Source: DATBLE01 sp963719325 (GTDB lineage: Bacteria > Actinomycetota > Thermoleophilia > Gaiellales > Gaiellaceae). From it: DNA of 64,000 bases. Each line of letters begins with the position of its first letter. The first letter of the stretch is position 1. Of this stretch, positions 25,120 to 32,603 are shown in pieces. The notes under the pieces are model-generated. The model did not search any database, had not been told where the DNA came from, and was given only the letters and a program-made list of their open reading frames with translations. The translations under genes and the position numbers were made by a program. The stretch covers positions 15,619 through 79,618 of the forward strand of contig CAVRBW010000027.1 in the NCBI GenBank assembly GCA_963719325.1, written 5' to 3'.

Positions 25120-25385
25120 AGCCGTGCTCGAACGGGCGACGTTCCGCAGTCTGCCGCTGATGGCCGAATGGCTGAGGTGGCGCCGATCGCGCCGGCCGGC
25201 CGGAACGCCGTACGCGCGTGACGACGAACCTCGCGGGCCTGACACACGGGCGCGACGACAGGGTTCGCTTCAGTCATCGCCGGGCTGTTCGGCTGAAGAC
25301 GCTCCGGCGCCTCCGTCTAGCTCTCCGTTCGAGGACTGCAAGTCGCCCTCCGCCCACGGCTCGATCTGAACGCGGACGGCCAGGG

Positions 25386-25928
25386 TCAGGCAAGCGCCCG
25401 GCCGCGCAGCATTCCCGGCGCGACGCGGGCGTAGTCGAGCCCGGAAACCCAGGTGAGCACCACCGCGCCGAGCAGGCTCCACCACGCGATCGACTGATCC
25501 CACGCGCCCGCGGCGGCGAAGCCGCCGAGCGCGGCGGCAACCGCCTGCGACCACGTCTTCAGCTTCCCGAGGTCGCGCGCCTGAATGACGACGCCTCGTT
25601 CGACGGCGGCGAGCCGGAGCCCCGAGACGAGCAGCTCGCGGGCGACGATCGCGGCGACCATCCAGCCGGCGAAGATCCCGCCGTCGACGAGCACGATCAT
25701 CGTCGCGAGGACGAGCACCTTGTCGGCGACCGGGTCGAGCAGCGATCCAAGCGGGGTGGTCCGACCTTGCCGGCGGGCGAGCCAGCCGTCGACCTGGTCG
25801 GTGGCCATCGCGGCGATGAAGAGCCCTGTCGCCCAGTACGCATGCGCGTGGAAGTTCCAGACGTACAGTCCGATCACGAACGGCGCCGCGACGATGCGGG
25901 CGACGGTCAGTTGATCTGCCAGGCCCAT
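25386..25928 (-). CDS. pgsA: CDP-diacylglycerol-glycerol-3-phosphate phosphatidyltransferase
   Basis: 180 residues from ATG 25928. The CDP-alcohol phosphatidyltransferase signature D-x2-DG-x2-AR-x8-G-x3-D-x3-D is complete in DQVDGWLARRQG...GSLLDPVADK. About five hydrophobic helices, beginning LTVARIVAAPFVIGLYVW. It makes phosphatidylglycerophosphate in the membrane, first step to phosphatidylglycerol and cardiolipin. A TATTCT hexamer lies nine bases upstream. Other family members such as cardiolipin synthase of the same fold are possible but length and N-terminus (NQLTVARI-like) favour PgsA. Confidence 0.9.
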   Translation of the reverse strand: MGLADQLTVARIVAAPFVIGLYVWNFHAHAYWATGLFIAAMATDQVDGWLARRQGRTTPLGSLLDPVADKVLVLATMIVLVDGGIFAGWMVAAIVARELLVSGLRLAAVERGVVIQARDLGKLKTWSQAVAAALGGFAAAGAWDQSIAWWSLLGAVVLTWVSGLDYARVAPGMLRGRALA

Positions 25929-25951
25929 CTCTCCGGGAGAATACGTCGCCC

Positions 25952-27724
25952 GTGCCCCTGTTCTCGAAAGTGCTCGTTGCCAACCGCGGCGAGATCGCAA
26001 TCCGGATCTTCCGGACGCTGCGCGAGCTCGGCATCGGCTCGATCGCGGTCTACTCGGAGGCAGACCGCGCCGCCCTCCACGTCCGCGCCGCTGACGAGTC
26101 ATGGCTGCTCGGCCCGGGCCCTCCCGCCGAGAGCTACCTGAACCAGGCGCGACTGCTCGAGACGGCGGAACGAGCGGGCGCGGACGCCGTTCATCCCGGC
26201 TACGGCTTCCTCGCCGAGAACGCCGAGTTCGCGCGTACGGTGGAGGCAGCCGGCCTGACCTGGATCGGGCCGCCCGCGGAGGCGATCGAGGCGATGGGCT
26301 CCAAGACCGACGCCCGTGAGCGCATGCGCGTAGCCGGGGTGCCGATCATCCCGGGCACGACCGCGCCGGTCGAGTCGGCCGAAGAGGTCGCGCGCGTGGG
26401 CTACGACCTCGGGTGGCCCCTCGCGATCAAGGCGTCCGCAGGCGGCGGGGGGAAGGGGTTCAGGGTCGTCCGCCGCCCCGCCGATGCCGAGCGCGCCTTC
26501 GATTCGGCCCGCCGCGAGGGCGAGACCTACTTCGCGGACCCGACCGTGTACGTCGAGCGGTACCTCGAGGATCCGCGCCACGTCGAGGTGCAGGTGCTCG
26601 CCGACGCGCACGGCAACGTGATCCATCTCGGCGAGCGCGACTGCACGATCCAGCGCCGCCACCAGAAGCTGGTCGAGGAGACACCTTCCCCGGCAGTGGA
26701 CCCGGAGCTGCGCGCGCGGATCGGCGCGATCGCCGTCGAGGCCGCGCGCGCCGTCGGCTACCGCTCCGCCGGGACGATCGAAGGCCTGCTCGCGGCGGAC
26801 GGCTCCTACTACTTCATGGAGATGAACACGCGCATCCAGGTCGAGCACACGGTTACCGAGCTGGTCACGGGTCTCGACCTCGTCCGCGAGCAGGTGTTGA
26901 TCGCGGCGGGCCGGCCGCTTTCACTGCGCCAGGAAGACGTCCGCCTGAATGGACACGCGATCGAGTGCCGGATCAACGCGGAGGATCCCGCCAACGCCTT
27001 CCTGCCGAGCCCCGGGCGGATCGCGTCCTACCGCGAGCCTGCCGGGCCGGGCATCCGCGTCGACTCGGGTGTGGAGGCCGGCTCCGAAGTGGTGGAGCTG
27101 TACGACCCGATGATCGCGAAGCTGATCGTCCACGGCGTCGACCGCGAGCACGCCCGCCGGCGGATGCTGCGCGCGCTGGACGAGTTCGAGATCGGCGGCG
27201 TGACGACGTTGCTCGGCTTTCATCGCGCGCTGCTCCGCCACCCCTGCTTTGCCGAAGGCGCGACCTGCTTCGGCGTGGTCGAGTCGGAGCAGCTGGCGCA
27301 ACAGGCGGAGCGGTTGTCTCATGAGACAACGATAGCCGCCCGCCCGGACGGGAGGCTGCGCGAGCGGATTCGCGCGGTCGAGCTCGACGGGCGACGCTAC
27401 GACGTGCGCCTGCTGGAGCCCGCGCCCCCATGGGCCGAGCTTGCGGAACGCCGTCGGCAGCGCACCGCCGGCCACCACGCGGGAGCGGCGAGAGACGCGA
27501 TCGTGAGCCCGATGCAAGGGACGGTGCTGTCCGTCGAAGTGGCCGAGGGAGATTCGGTACACGTCGGACAGGTGATCTGCATTGTCGAGGCGATGAAGAT
27601 GGAGAACGAAGTCCACGCGGTCCGGGACGGGGTCGTCTCGGAGTTGTCTGTCGCGGCCGGCGAGCCGGTCAGCACCGGCCAGGTGATCTGCGTGCTCGCG
27701 CCGGAGGCGGATGCCGGGCCGTAG
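25952..27724 (+). CDS. accC: Acyl-CoA carboxylase alpha subunit (biotin carboxylase plus BCCP)
   Basis: 590 residues from GTG 25952. Residues 1-450 are biotin carboxylase: KVLVANRGEIAIRIFRTLRE, GYGFLAENAEF, ATP-loop KASAGGGGKGFRVVR, HVEVQVLADAHGN, RDCTIQRRHQKLVEE and MEMNTRIQVEHTVTE. The C-terminal domain carries the biotin Lys in EAMKMENEV. ATP-dependent carboxylation of biotin supplies the beta subunit. Start is shared-region divergent to pgsA (23 bases). A serine/arginine-rich linker joins the two domains. It overlaps the next gene by 14 bases. Confidence 0.95.
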   Translation: MPLFSKVLVANRGEIAIRIFRTLRELGIGSIAVYSEADRAALHVRAADESWLLGPGPPAESYLNQARLLETAERAGADAVHPGYGFLAENAEFARTVEAAGLTWIGPPAEAIEAMGSKTDARERMRVAGVPIIPGTTAPVESAEEVARVGYDLGWPLAIKASAGGGGKGFRVVRRPADAERAFDSARREGETYFADPTVYVERYLEDPRHVEVQVLADAHGNVIHLGERDCTIQRRHQKLVEETPSPAVDPELRARIGAIAVEAARAVGYRSAGTIEGLLAADGSYYFMEMNTRIQVEHTVTELVTGLDLVREQVLIAAGRPLSLRQEDVRLNGHAIECRINAEDPANAFLPSPGRIASYREPAGPGIRVDSGVEAGSEVVELYDPMIAKLIVHGVDREHARRRMLRALDEFEIGGVTTLLGFHRALLRHPCFAEGATCFGVVESEQLAQQAERLSHETTIAARPDGRLRERIRAVELDGRRYDVRLLEPAPPWAELAERRRQRTAGHHAGAARDAIVSPMQGTVLSVEVAEGDSVHVGQVICIVEAMKMENEVHAVRDGVVSELSVAAGEPVSTGQVICVLAPEADAGP

Positions 27725-28583
27725 GGCGTTCTGTTCCGAGGTCGCGCTCGAGAACGCCGAGCCGCTCGCCGCAACCGCCAGCCGCGTCGACCACTGGCTC
27801 CTGGTCGAGTACCGGGGCCTGTGGAGCTACGACGCGCTTGCCGGCAGCGGTCTCTCCGACCAGGTGAAGGCGCACCTTCGAGCGCAGGTGTCCGCGCGAC
27901 CGCACACGAAGCTGCTCCTCGTTCGCCGCACGCAGCGCCCTGGGCGGCCAAGGTCCTCCGTCTTCTGGGGCAGCTCGTCCGAGCAGGGCGGCGAGCTCTT
28001 CCGGGCGGAGGTCGAGGCGTACGCGGACCTGCTCCAACTCGACGTGACCAAGCCGGGTGAGCCTGTCGGGCACCCGTTGCTCGTCGTCTGCACCCACGGC
28101 AAGCACGATCGCTGCTGCGCCCGCTACGGGCGGCCGCTCTACCAGTCGCTCGACGAGCAGGCCGACGAAGGGTGGGTCTGGCAGTCGTCCCACCTCGGGG
28201 GCGATCGCTTCGCCGGCAACGTCGTCGTCCTGCCCGACGGCCTCTACTTCGGCCGAGTTGCCTCCGCCGAGGCGTGGCCTGTGCTGGACGAGTACCTGGC
28301 CGGCCGGATCGAGCTCGGCCACTACCGGGGCCGGTCGTGCTACTCGTTCGCCGTCCAATCCGCCGAGCGTGCCGTGCGGGAGGCGAGCGGACTGACCGGG
28401 CTCGACGATCTCGAGCTCGTCGGGCATGCCGGCGGAGCAGTCCGCTTCCGCGCAGGCGGCCGGGTCTACGACGCCGAGGTGAGCGAGGAGCCCGGCGGGC
28501 TGACGTACCTGACCTGCACCGCGGACACGCTCAGGCACCCGCGGCGCTTCGCCGCAAGAATCCTTCGCGAATCAGCCGCCTGA
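27711..28583 (+). CDS. Sucrase/ferredoxin-like protein
   Basis: 290 residues from ATG 27711, overlapping the carboxylase 3' end. The family hallmark is the thioredoxin-like iron-sulfur motif CTHGKHDRCCARYGRPLYQS and the later SSHLGGDRFAGNVVVLPDGL with YFGRV. These proteins bind a [2Fe-2S] cluster through Cys and His, and their role is not established; some are called sucraseferredoxin-like. The C-terminal domain (VGHAGGAVRFRAGGRVYDAE) is a small beta domain. It converges with the JmjC gene, overlapping by 53 bases. Confidence 0.82.
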   Translation: MPGRRAFCSEVALENAEPLAATASRVDHWLLVEYRGLWSYDALAGSGLSDQVKAHLRAQVSARPHTKLLLVRRTQRPGRPRSSVFWGSSSEQGGELFRAEVEAYADLLQLDVTKPGEPVGHPLLVVCTHGKHDRCCARYGRPLYQSLDEQADEGWVWQSSHLGGDRFAGNVVVLPDGLYFGRVASAEAWPVLDEYLAGRIELGHYRGRSCYSFAVQSAERAVREASGLTGLDDLELVGHAGGAVRFRAGGRVYDAEVSEEPGGLTYLTCTADTLRHPRRFAARILRESAA

Positions 28584-29694
28584 CGAGGACGAGACGGCTC
28601 TGGTCGTCCAGATCGCCGGGCAGGTCGGCGGCCGCGAACGGCTCCTCGACTGCGGCCAGCGTCTCCACAGCCTCCCGGACGCGCTCGGGAAACGAGATGT
28701 ACTTGCCCTCGAACGAGAGCGTCGTCCCCTCCAGGTCGGCGATCACGGTCGGGCGGCGCTCGAGCAGCGTGTCGACGGTGATCGACGTGAGCGCCCGGAC
28801 TTCCTCCAGCTGGCCGTCCAGGATCGGGCGCCGGCTGTTCACGAGACGTGCTCGTAGGCGGCGCGCCACCTCGTCGGGCCCGAGCCGGGCGGCGAGACGC
28901 TCGAGCAGGTCGACCTCTCCCTCGCCGTCCGCGTGGACCGTTCGGCGGAACTCGACGTCCTCCTCGCACTCGTCGAGCGCGGCGCGGACCGCATCCGCCC
29001 ACGTGTGGACGTTGATGCCAACAGTGAGGTGGAGGGAATCCGTCTCCGAGGTGAGCGCGTCGTGCAGCCAGCCGCGCGGGAGGTAGAGCGTGTCACCGGG
29101 ACGGAGCGTCAGCTCCAGCACGGGTGGCCCGTGCTCTCCAAGCGTCTGCGAGTAGCGCTGATGCTTCAGCGGGAGCTCCCAGAGCGGGTCGTAGATCCGC
29201 CAGTGCTTCTCGCCCGCGATCTGCAGGACGAAGACGTCGTGCGTGTCGTGGTGAACGGCGAAGCCCTGCGATCCGCGCGGGGTGTAGTAGGAGTTCGCCT
29301 GTGCCGGGTGGCCGAGCTCGGCCTCGAGGCCGCGGCAGAACCGCGCAACCGGCGTCCAGTTGACGTGCAGTGCCTGGAGCACGATCGTCGCACCCTGCTC
29401 GAACGCGGCGGCGACGCGGTCGGGGTCCGCGATGCCGGTGAAGGCGTCCGGCCGCCAGTTCAGGTCGGTCGTGTACGCCGGCAAGTTGATTTGCCCGCCT
29501 TCCTTGACGAGCCGGAACGCCGGGTAACGCAGTCCGCCGGAGCAGACGAGCCGCTCGACGTCTGCGACGGAGAGAAGGTCGTCGAAGCGCCCCTCCTCTG
29601 ACCGCGGGACGGCGAGCGGCCGCTGCTCCCAGTACTCGGCGAAGAACTCCGCCGCGTCGATGGGCTCGACGCAGCGGGTGAACGCCTCGCTAGC
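28531..29694 (-). CDS. JmjC/cupin 2-oxoglutarate oxygenase, 5' end unresolved
   Basis: The oxygenase core reads GFAVHHDTHDVFVLQIAGEK, supplying the HxD iron ligands, and YLPRGWLHDALTS with the distal His, as in YcfD/NO66-type ribosomal-protein hydroxylases. A C-terminal winged-helix-like part ends LVLVRRLIREGFLRRS. Family-like sequence continues upstream of TTG 29484 (CVEPIDAAEFFAEYWEQRPL and FDDLLSVADVERLV), yet no ATG, GTG or TTG lies in frame there. The 5' limit given, 29694, is where this similarity starts. It meets the stop of the small acidic gene, so a one-base insertion or a non-standard start is likely. Probable substrate: a protein or peptide side chain, possibly the neighbouring peptide. 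Confidence 0.8.
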   Translation of the reverse strand, partial: ASEAFTRCVEPIDAAEFFAEYWEQRPLAVPRSEEGRFDDLLSVADVERLVCSGGLRYPAFRLVKEGGQINLPAYTTDLNWRPDAFTGIADPDRVAAAFEQGATIVLQALHVNWTPVARFCRGLEAELGHPAQANSYYTPRGSQGFAVHHDTHDVFVLQIAGEKHWRIYDPLWELPLKHQRYSQTLGEHGPPVLELTLRPGDTLYLPRGWLHDALTSETDSLHLTVGINVHTWADAVRAALDECEEDVEFRRTVHADGEGEVDLLERLAARLGPDEVARRLRARLVNSRRPILDGQLEEVRALTSITVDTLLERRPTVIADLEGTTLSFEGKYISFPERVREAVETLAAVEEPFAAADLPGDLDDQSRLVLVRRLIREGFLRRSAAGA

Positions 29695-29848
29695 TCGGGT
29701 CCTCGAGGTCTGCGTCGGCGTCGGTGTCGTCGGTGTCAGTGTCGGTGTCGTCCTGGTCGGCGTCGGCGGTCTCCAGGCGCGAGCGTGATGCGCCCGTGCC
29801 CGTGGTCAGGATCTCGTCGTCGGAGAGCGGCTTGCGCTCGTCAGCCAT
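29690..29848 (-). CDS. Asp/Thr-rich 52-residue peptide, candidate modified-peptide precursor
   Basis: ATG 29848 is preceded by AAAGGAGG with four bases between, one of the best ribosome-binding sites in the window. The peptide has a leader-like N-terminus MADERKPLSDDEILTTGTGA, a basic turn SRSRLE, and a repetitive acidic end with DDTDTDTDDTDADADLED. It lies between an ABC-2 exporter (59 bases upstream) and a JmjC oxygenase gene downstream, all on one strand. The layout suits a ribosomal peptide with repeated Asp/Thr sites for hydroxylation and export; this is an inference. It may instead be an acidic accessory protein, or the true N-terminus of the oxygenase if the reading frame has a one-base error. 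Confidence 0.6.
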   Translation of the reverse strand: MADERKPLSDDEILTTGTGASRSRLETADADQDDTDTDTDDTDADADLEDPS

Positions 29849-29907
29849 GTTGCCTCCTTTGGCGGGATGGATCGGGGGAGTCTATGCCCTCTAACGGCGT
29901 GGAGGAA

Positions 29908-31638
29908 TCACAGGGTGCGCTCGTAGGCGCGGAAGCACCAGCTGGCAAACAGTGCGGTAAGGGCGGAGAGCCCGAGCAGCAGGAGTATGTAGATCCCGAC
30001 CGTGCTCCAGGAGGTGCCTGGGAGGACGACCTCGCGGGCCGCACGGACGCCCCAGTCCATCGGGTTGAAATGCGCGGCGATCCTCATCCAGTGGGGCATC
30101 TGCGCCCTCGCCAGGAGCGTGGACGAGATGAACAGGAGCGGTAGGCCGATGAAGTTCGCGACCGCGATCATCGTCGCCTCGCGCCGCGTGAGCAATGCAA
30201 TGCCCTGAGAGATGCCGGCGAATGCGCTGTTGACCAGGATTGCGGCGAGGATCACGACCAGCCAGCCGACAAAGCCGGCGTCGACTCGGACGCCGAGCAC
30301 GAGCGCGACGAGGAGGATGATCAGCGCCTGGATCGCCGCCGTGAGGGCCGAGCGCACGATCTGCGAGAGCACGAGGGAAACGCGACTCGCAGGCGTGGCA
30401 AGGAAGCGCTCGACCACCTTGCGGTCGAGGTCGGTGATCATGCCCATCCCGCTCCAGGTCGCGCCGAAGAACGCGTTCATCACGACGATCGCCGGTGCGA
30501 GGAAGGTGACGTAGGACGTCGTTCCGAACCCGCCCAGGCGGGTGACGTTCTTGAACAGCTGGCCGTAGAGGAGGAGCCAGACCATCGGCTGCACGAGCAG
30601 CAGGGCGATCCAGATCGGCTCGCGCATCAGGTTCCGGGCCTGGCGTCCGACCATGAACCAGGTGTGGACGACGATGCGCATCAGGCCTCTGCCTCGATCG
30701 TCGGCTGCGAACTCGCGGCCGGTGTAGTGGAGATAGACGTCGTCGAGTGAGGGCCGGGAGACGCTGACCGACGCGACCGCGATGCCCTCCTGCTCCAGGG
30801 CCGACAGGATTCCGGGCAGGGCGCGGCCGCCGTCTCTCACCCGCGACACCAGCAGACGACCGTCGACGACGTTCTCGGGAACGCCGCCGAGGCGCTCGAC
30901 GACTCGCCGTGCGTTGTCGATCTCTCCGTTTGTCAGCTCGATGTGCACCGCGTCGCCACGGAGCTGCGCCTTCAGCTCGGTCGGCACTCCCTCGACGACG
31001 ATCTGGCCGCGGCTGACGATCGCGAGGCGGTCGGCGAGCTCGTCGGCTTCTTCGAGGTAGTGCGTCGTCAGCAGGATCGTGAGCTCCTCGTCCTGCTGCA
31101 ATCGGCCGACCTCTTCCCACATCTGCACGCGTGCCTCGGGATCGAGCCCGGTGGTCGGTTCGTCGAGGAAAAGGACCTGTGGGCGGTGGACGAGGCCGAG
31201 CGCGATGTCGAGGCGCCGCCTCATTCCGCCCGAGTAGCCTTTGACGATCCTGTCGGCGGCGTCGGCGATGCCGACGAGCTCGAGGAGCCGGTCGACTCGG
31301 TCGCGGAGCTCCTTGCCCCCCATGCCCTGCACGCGACCCTGCAGCATCAGGTTCTCGTGGCCCGTGGCGTACTGGTCGACGCCGGAGTCCTGCGGGACGT
31401 AGCCGATCGTGCGGCGGACCTCGCCGGGCGCCCGGCGCACGTCGTGTCCGGCCACCTCCGCGTGACCGGCGTCCGGCCGCGTGAGCGTGGCGAGAATCCG
31501 GACGGTGGTCGATTTGCCGGCGCCGTTCGGTCCCAGCAGGGCGAAGACCTCTCCCGCGTGCACGGAGAAGGAGACTCCGGCCAGCGCCTGAACCGTCTTG
31601 TACCGCTTCTCGAGGCCTTCGACGACGATCGCGTCCAT
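29908..31638 (-). CDS. ABC-2 exporter: ATPase and permease read as one chain (DrrA-DrrB type)
   Basis: 576 residues from ATG 31638. Residues 1 to about 315 are a DrrA-type ATPase: Walker A GPNGAGKSTTVR, Q-loop VPQDSG, signature YSGGMRRRLDIALGL, Walker B VLFLDEPTTGLDPEA, H-loop LLTTHYLEEADE. Residues from about 320 (MRIVVHTWFMVGRQARNLMR) are an ABC-2 permease with six hydrophobic segments. At the joint, another frame reads EAEA-stop and overlaps the permease ATG 30681 as TGATG, so removal of one base near 30692-30700 would yield two coupled genes. Exports an unknown substrate; family members move drugs, lipids or peptides. It heads the unit with the acidic peptide and oxygenase. Confidence 0.9.
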   Translation of the reverse strand: MDAIVVEGLEKRYKTVQALAGVSFSVHAGEVFALLGPNGAGKSTTVRILATLTRPDAGHAEVAGHDVRRAPGEVRRTIGYVPQDSGVDQYATGHENLMLQGRVQGMGGKELRDRVDRLLELVGIADAADRIVKGYSGGMRRRLDIALGLVHRPQVLFLDEPTTGLDPEARVQMWEEVGRLQQDEELTILLTTHYLEEADELADRLAIVSRGQIVVEGVPTELKAQLRGDAVHIELTNGEIDNARRVVERLGGVPENVVDGRLLVSRVRDGGRALPGILSALEQEGIAVASVSVSRPSLDDVYLHYTGREFAADDRGRGLMRIVVHTWFMVGRQARNLMREPIWIALLLVQPMVWLLLYGQLFKNVTRLGGFGTTSYVTFLAPAIVVMNAFFGATWSGMGMITDLDRKVVERFLATPASRVSLVLSQIVRSALTAAIQALIILLVALVLGVRVDAGFVGWLVVILAAILVNSAFAGISQGIALLTRREATMIAVANFIGLPLLFISSTLLARAQMPHWMRIAAHFNPMDWGVRAAREVVLPGTSWSTVGIYILLLLGLSALTALFASWCFRAYERTL

Positions 31639-31644
31639 GCCGCG

Positions 31645-31667
31645 AGCCTAGCGGCCGTGGCTAGTGT
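31645..31667. promoter_or_regulatory. Divergent -10 elements for the exporter and the DUF1028 gene
   Basis: Minus-strand TAGGCT (31645-31650) is six bases before ATG 31638. Plus-strand TAGTGT (31662-31667) is eight bases before ATG 31676. Only 37 bases separate the two start codons, so both transcripts are probably leaderless. Confidence 0.55.
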
Positions 31668-31675
31668 CTCGACCG

Positions 31676-32590
31676 ATGCGGGCACAGCTGAAAGCGACCT
31701 TCTCGATCTGCGCTGTCGACCGCGCTGCAGGAGAGGTCGGGTGCGCCGTGCAGTCGAAGTACTTTGCGGTCGGTTCGGTCGTGCCGTGGGCGAAGGCCGG
31801 CGTCGGTGCCGTTGCGACGCAGGCGGCCGGCGTCGCCGTCTACGGGCCGCAGGTTCTCTCGTGGCTCGAGAGCGGGCTCTCGCCGGAGCAGGCGATCGCC
31901 GCCGTGCTCGTCGACGACGAGGATCGTGAGACCCGGCAGCTCGGAGCGGTCGCAGCGGACGGCCGGGCCGCGTCGCACACCGGGATCGAATGCCTCGCCT
32001 GGGCCGGCCAGCGCATCGGAGACGGCTATGCCGTCCAGGGGAACATCCTTGCCGGCGAGGCCGTGGTCACCGAGATGGAGCGGGCGTTTCTGGAGACGGA
32101 CGGCTCGCTCGCGGAGCGTCTGGTGTCGGCACTCGAGGCAGGGCAGGCGGCCGGCGGCGACTCGCGCGGGCAGCAGTCCGCAGCGATCGTCGTCGAACGC
32201 GAAGGAGCCGCAGCGGAGTCGCGCGAGGGAATCGACCGGGTTTGCGAGCTGCGCGTCGAGGACCACCCGGAGCCGATCGCCGAGCTGCGGCGGCTGCTCG
32301 GGATCCACCTGGTCTGGGACGCGTTGCGACGCGCCTCCGGACGCCATCAGCCCGGCCGCTACGCGGAGGGGGCGGCGATCCTCACCGAGGCGGTGCACGA
32401 TTTTGGCGAGGACGGGACGCTGCTCTACGACCTCGCCTGCTTCGAGTGCCTGGCGGGGGACACCGAGGCTGCGCTCACGCACCTCACCAGGTCGTTGGCG
32501 CTCGATCCAGGCCTGCGCGGCGCCGCCTCGGGAGACCAAGACCTCGCAGCGCTCGCAGACGACGCGCGTTTCCAAGCGCTCGTCCGCTAG
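31676..32590 (+). CDS. DUF1028 family protein with C-terminal TPR-like region
   Basis: 304 residues from ATG 31676. The N-terminal DUF1028 domain (Ntn-hydrolase-like fold) begins LKATFSICAVDRAAGEVGCA and includes VGSVVPWAKAGVGAVATQA, HTGIECLAWAGQRIGDGYAV and GNILAGEAVVTEM, all hallmark stretches. Residues from about 210 form helices like a tetratricopeptide unit (GTLLYDLACFECLAGDTEAA). The family is uncharacterised and no catalytic residue is proven. It sits just before sucC with 13 bases between, but a TAGGCT near 32590 may give sucC its own promoter. Confidence 0.85.
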   Translation: MRAQLKATFSICAVDRAAGEVGCAVQSKYFAVGSVVPWAKAGVGAVATQAAGVAVYGPQVLSWLESGLSPEQAIAAVLVDDEDRETRQLGAVAADGRAASHTGIECLAWAGQRIGDGYAVQGNILAGEAVVTEMERAFLETDGSLAERLVSALEAGQAAGGDSRGQQSAAIVVEREGAAAESREGIDRVCELRVEDHPEPIAELRRLLGIHLVWDALRRASGRHQPGRYAEGAAILTEAVHDFGEDGTLLYDLACFECLAGDTEAALTHLTRSLALDPGLRGAASGDQDLAALADDARFQALVR

Positions 32591-32603
32591 GCTCGCCTGC
32601 GGT

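Noticed and set aside
25140..25270. A tRNA-like stretch (gatggccgaatggctgaggtggcgcc and a later ggttcg)
   Set aside because: The T-arm-like part is over 110 bases away, no anticodon stem or acceptor pairing can be drawn, so it is not a tRNA.
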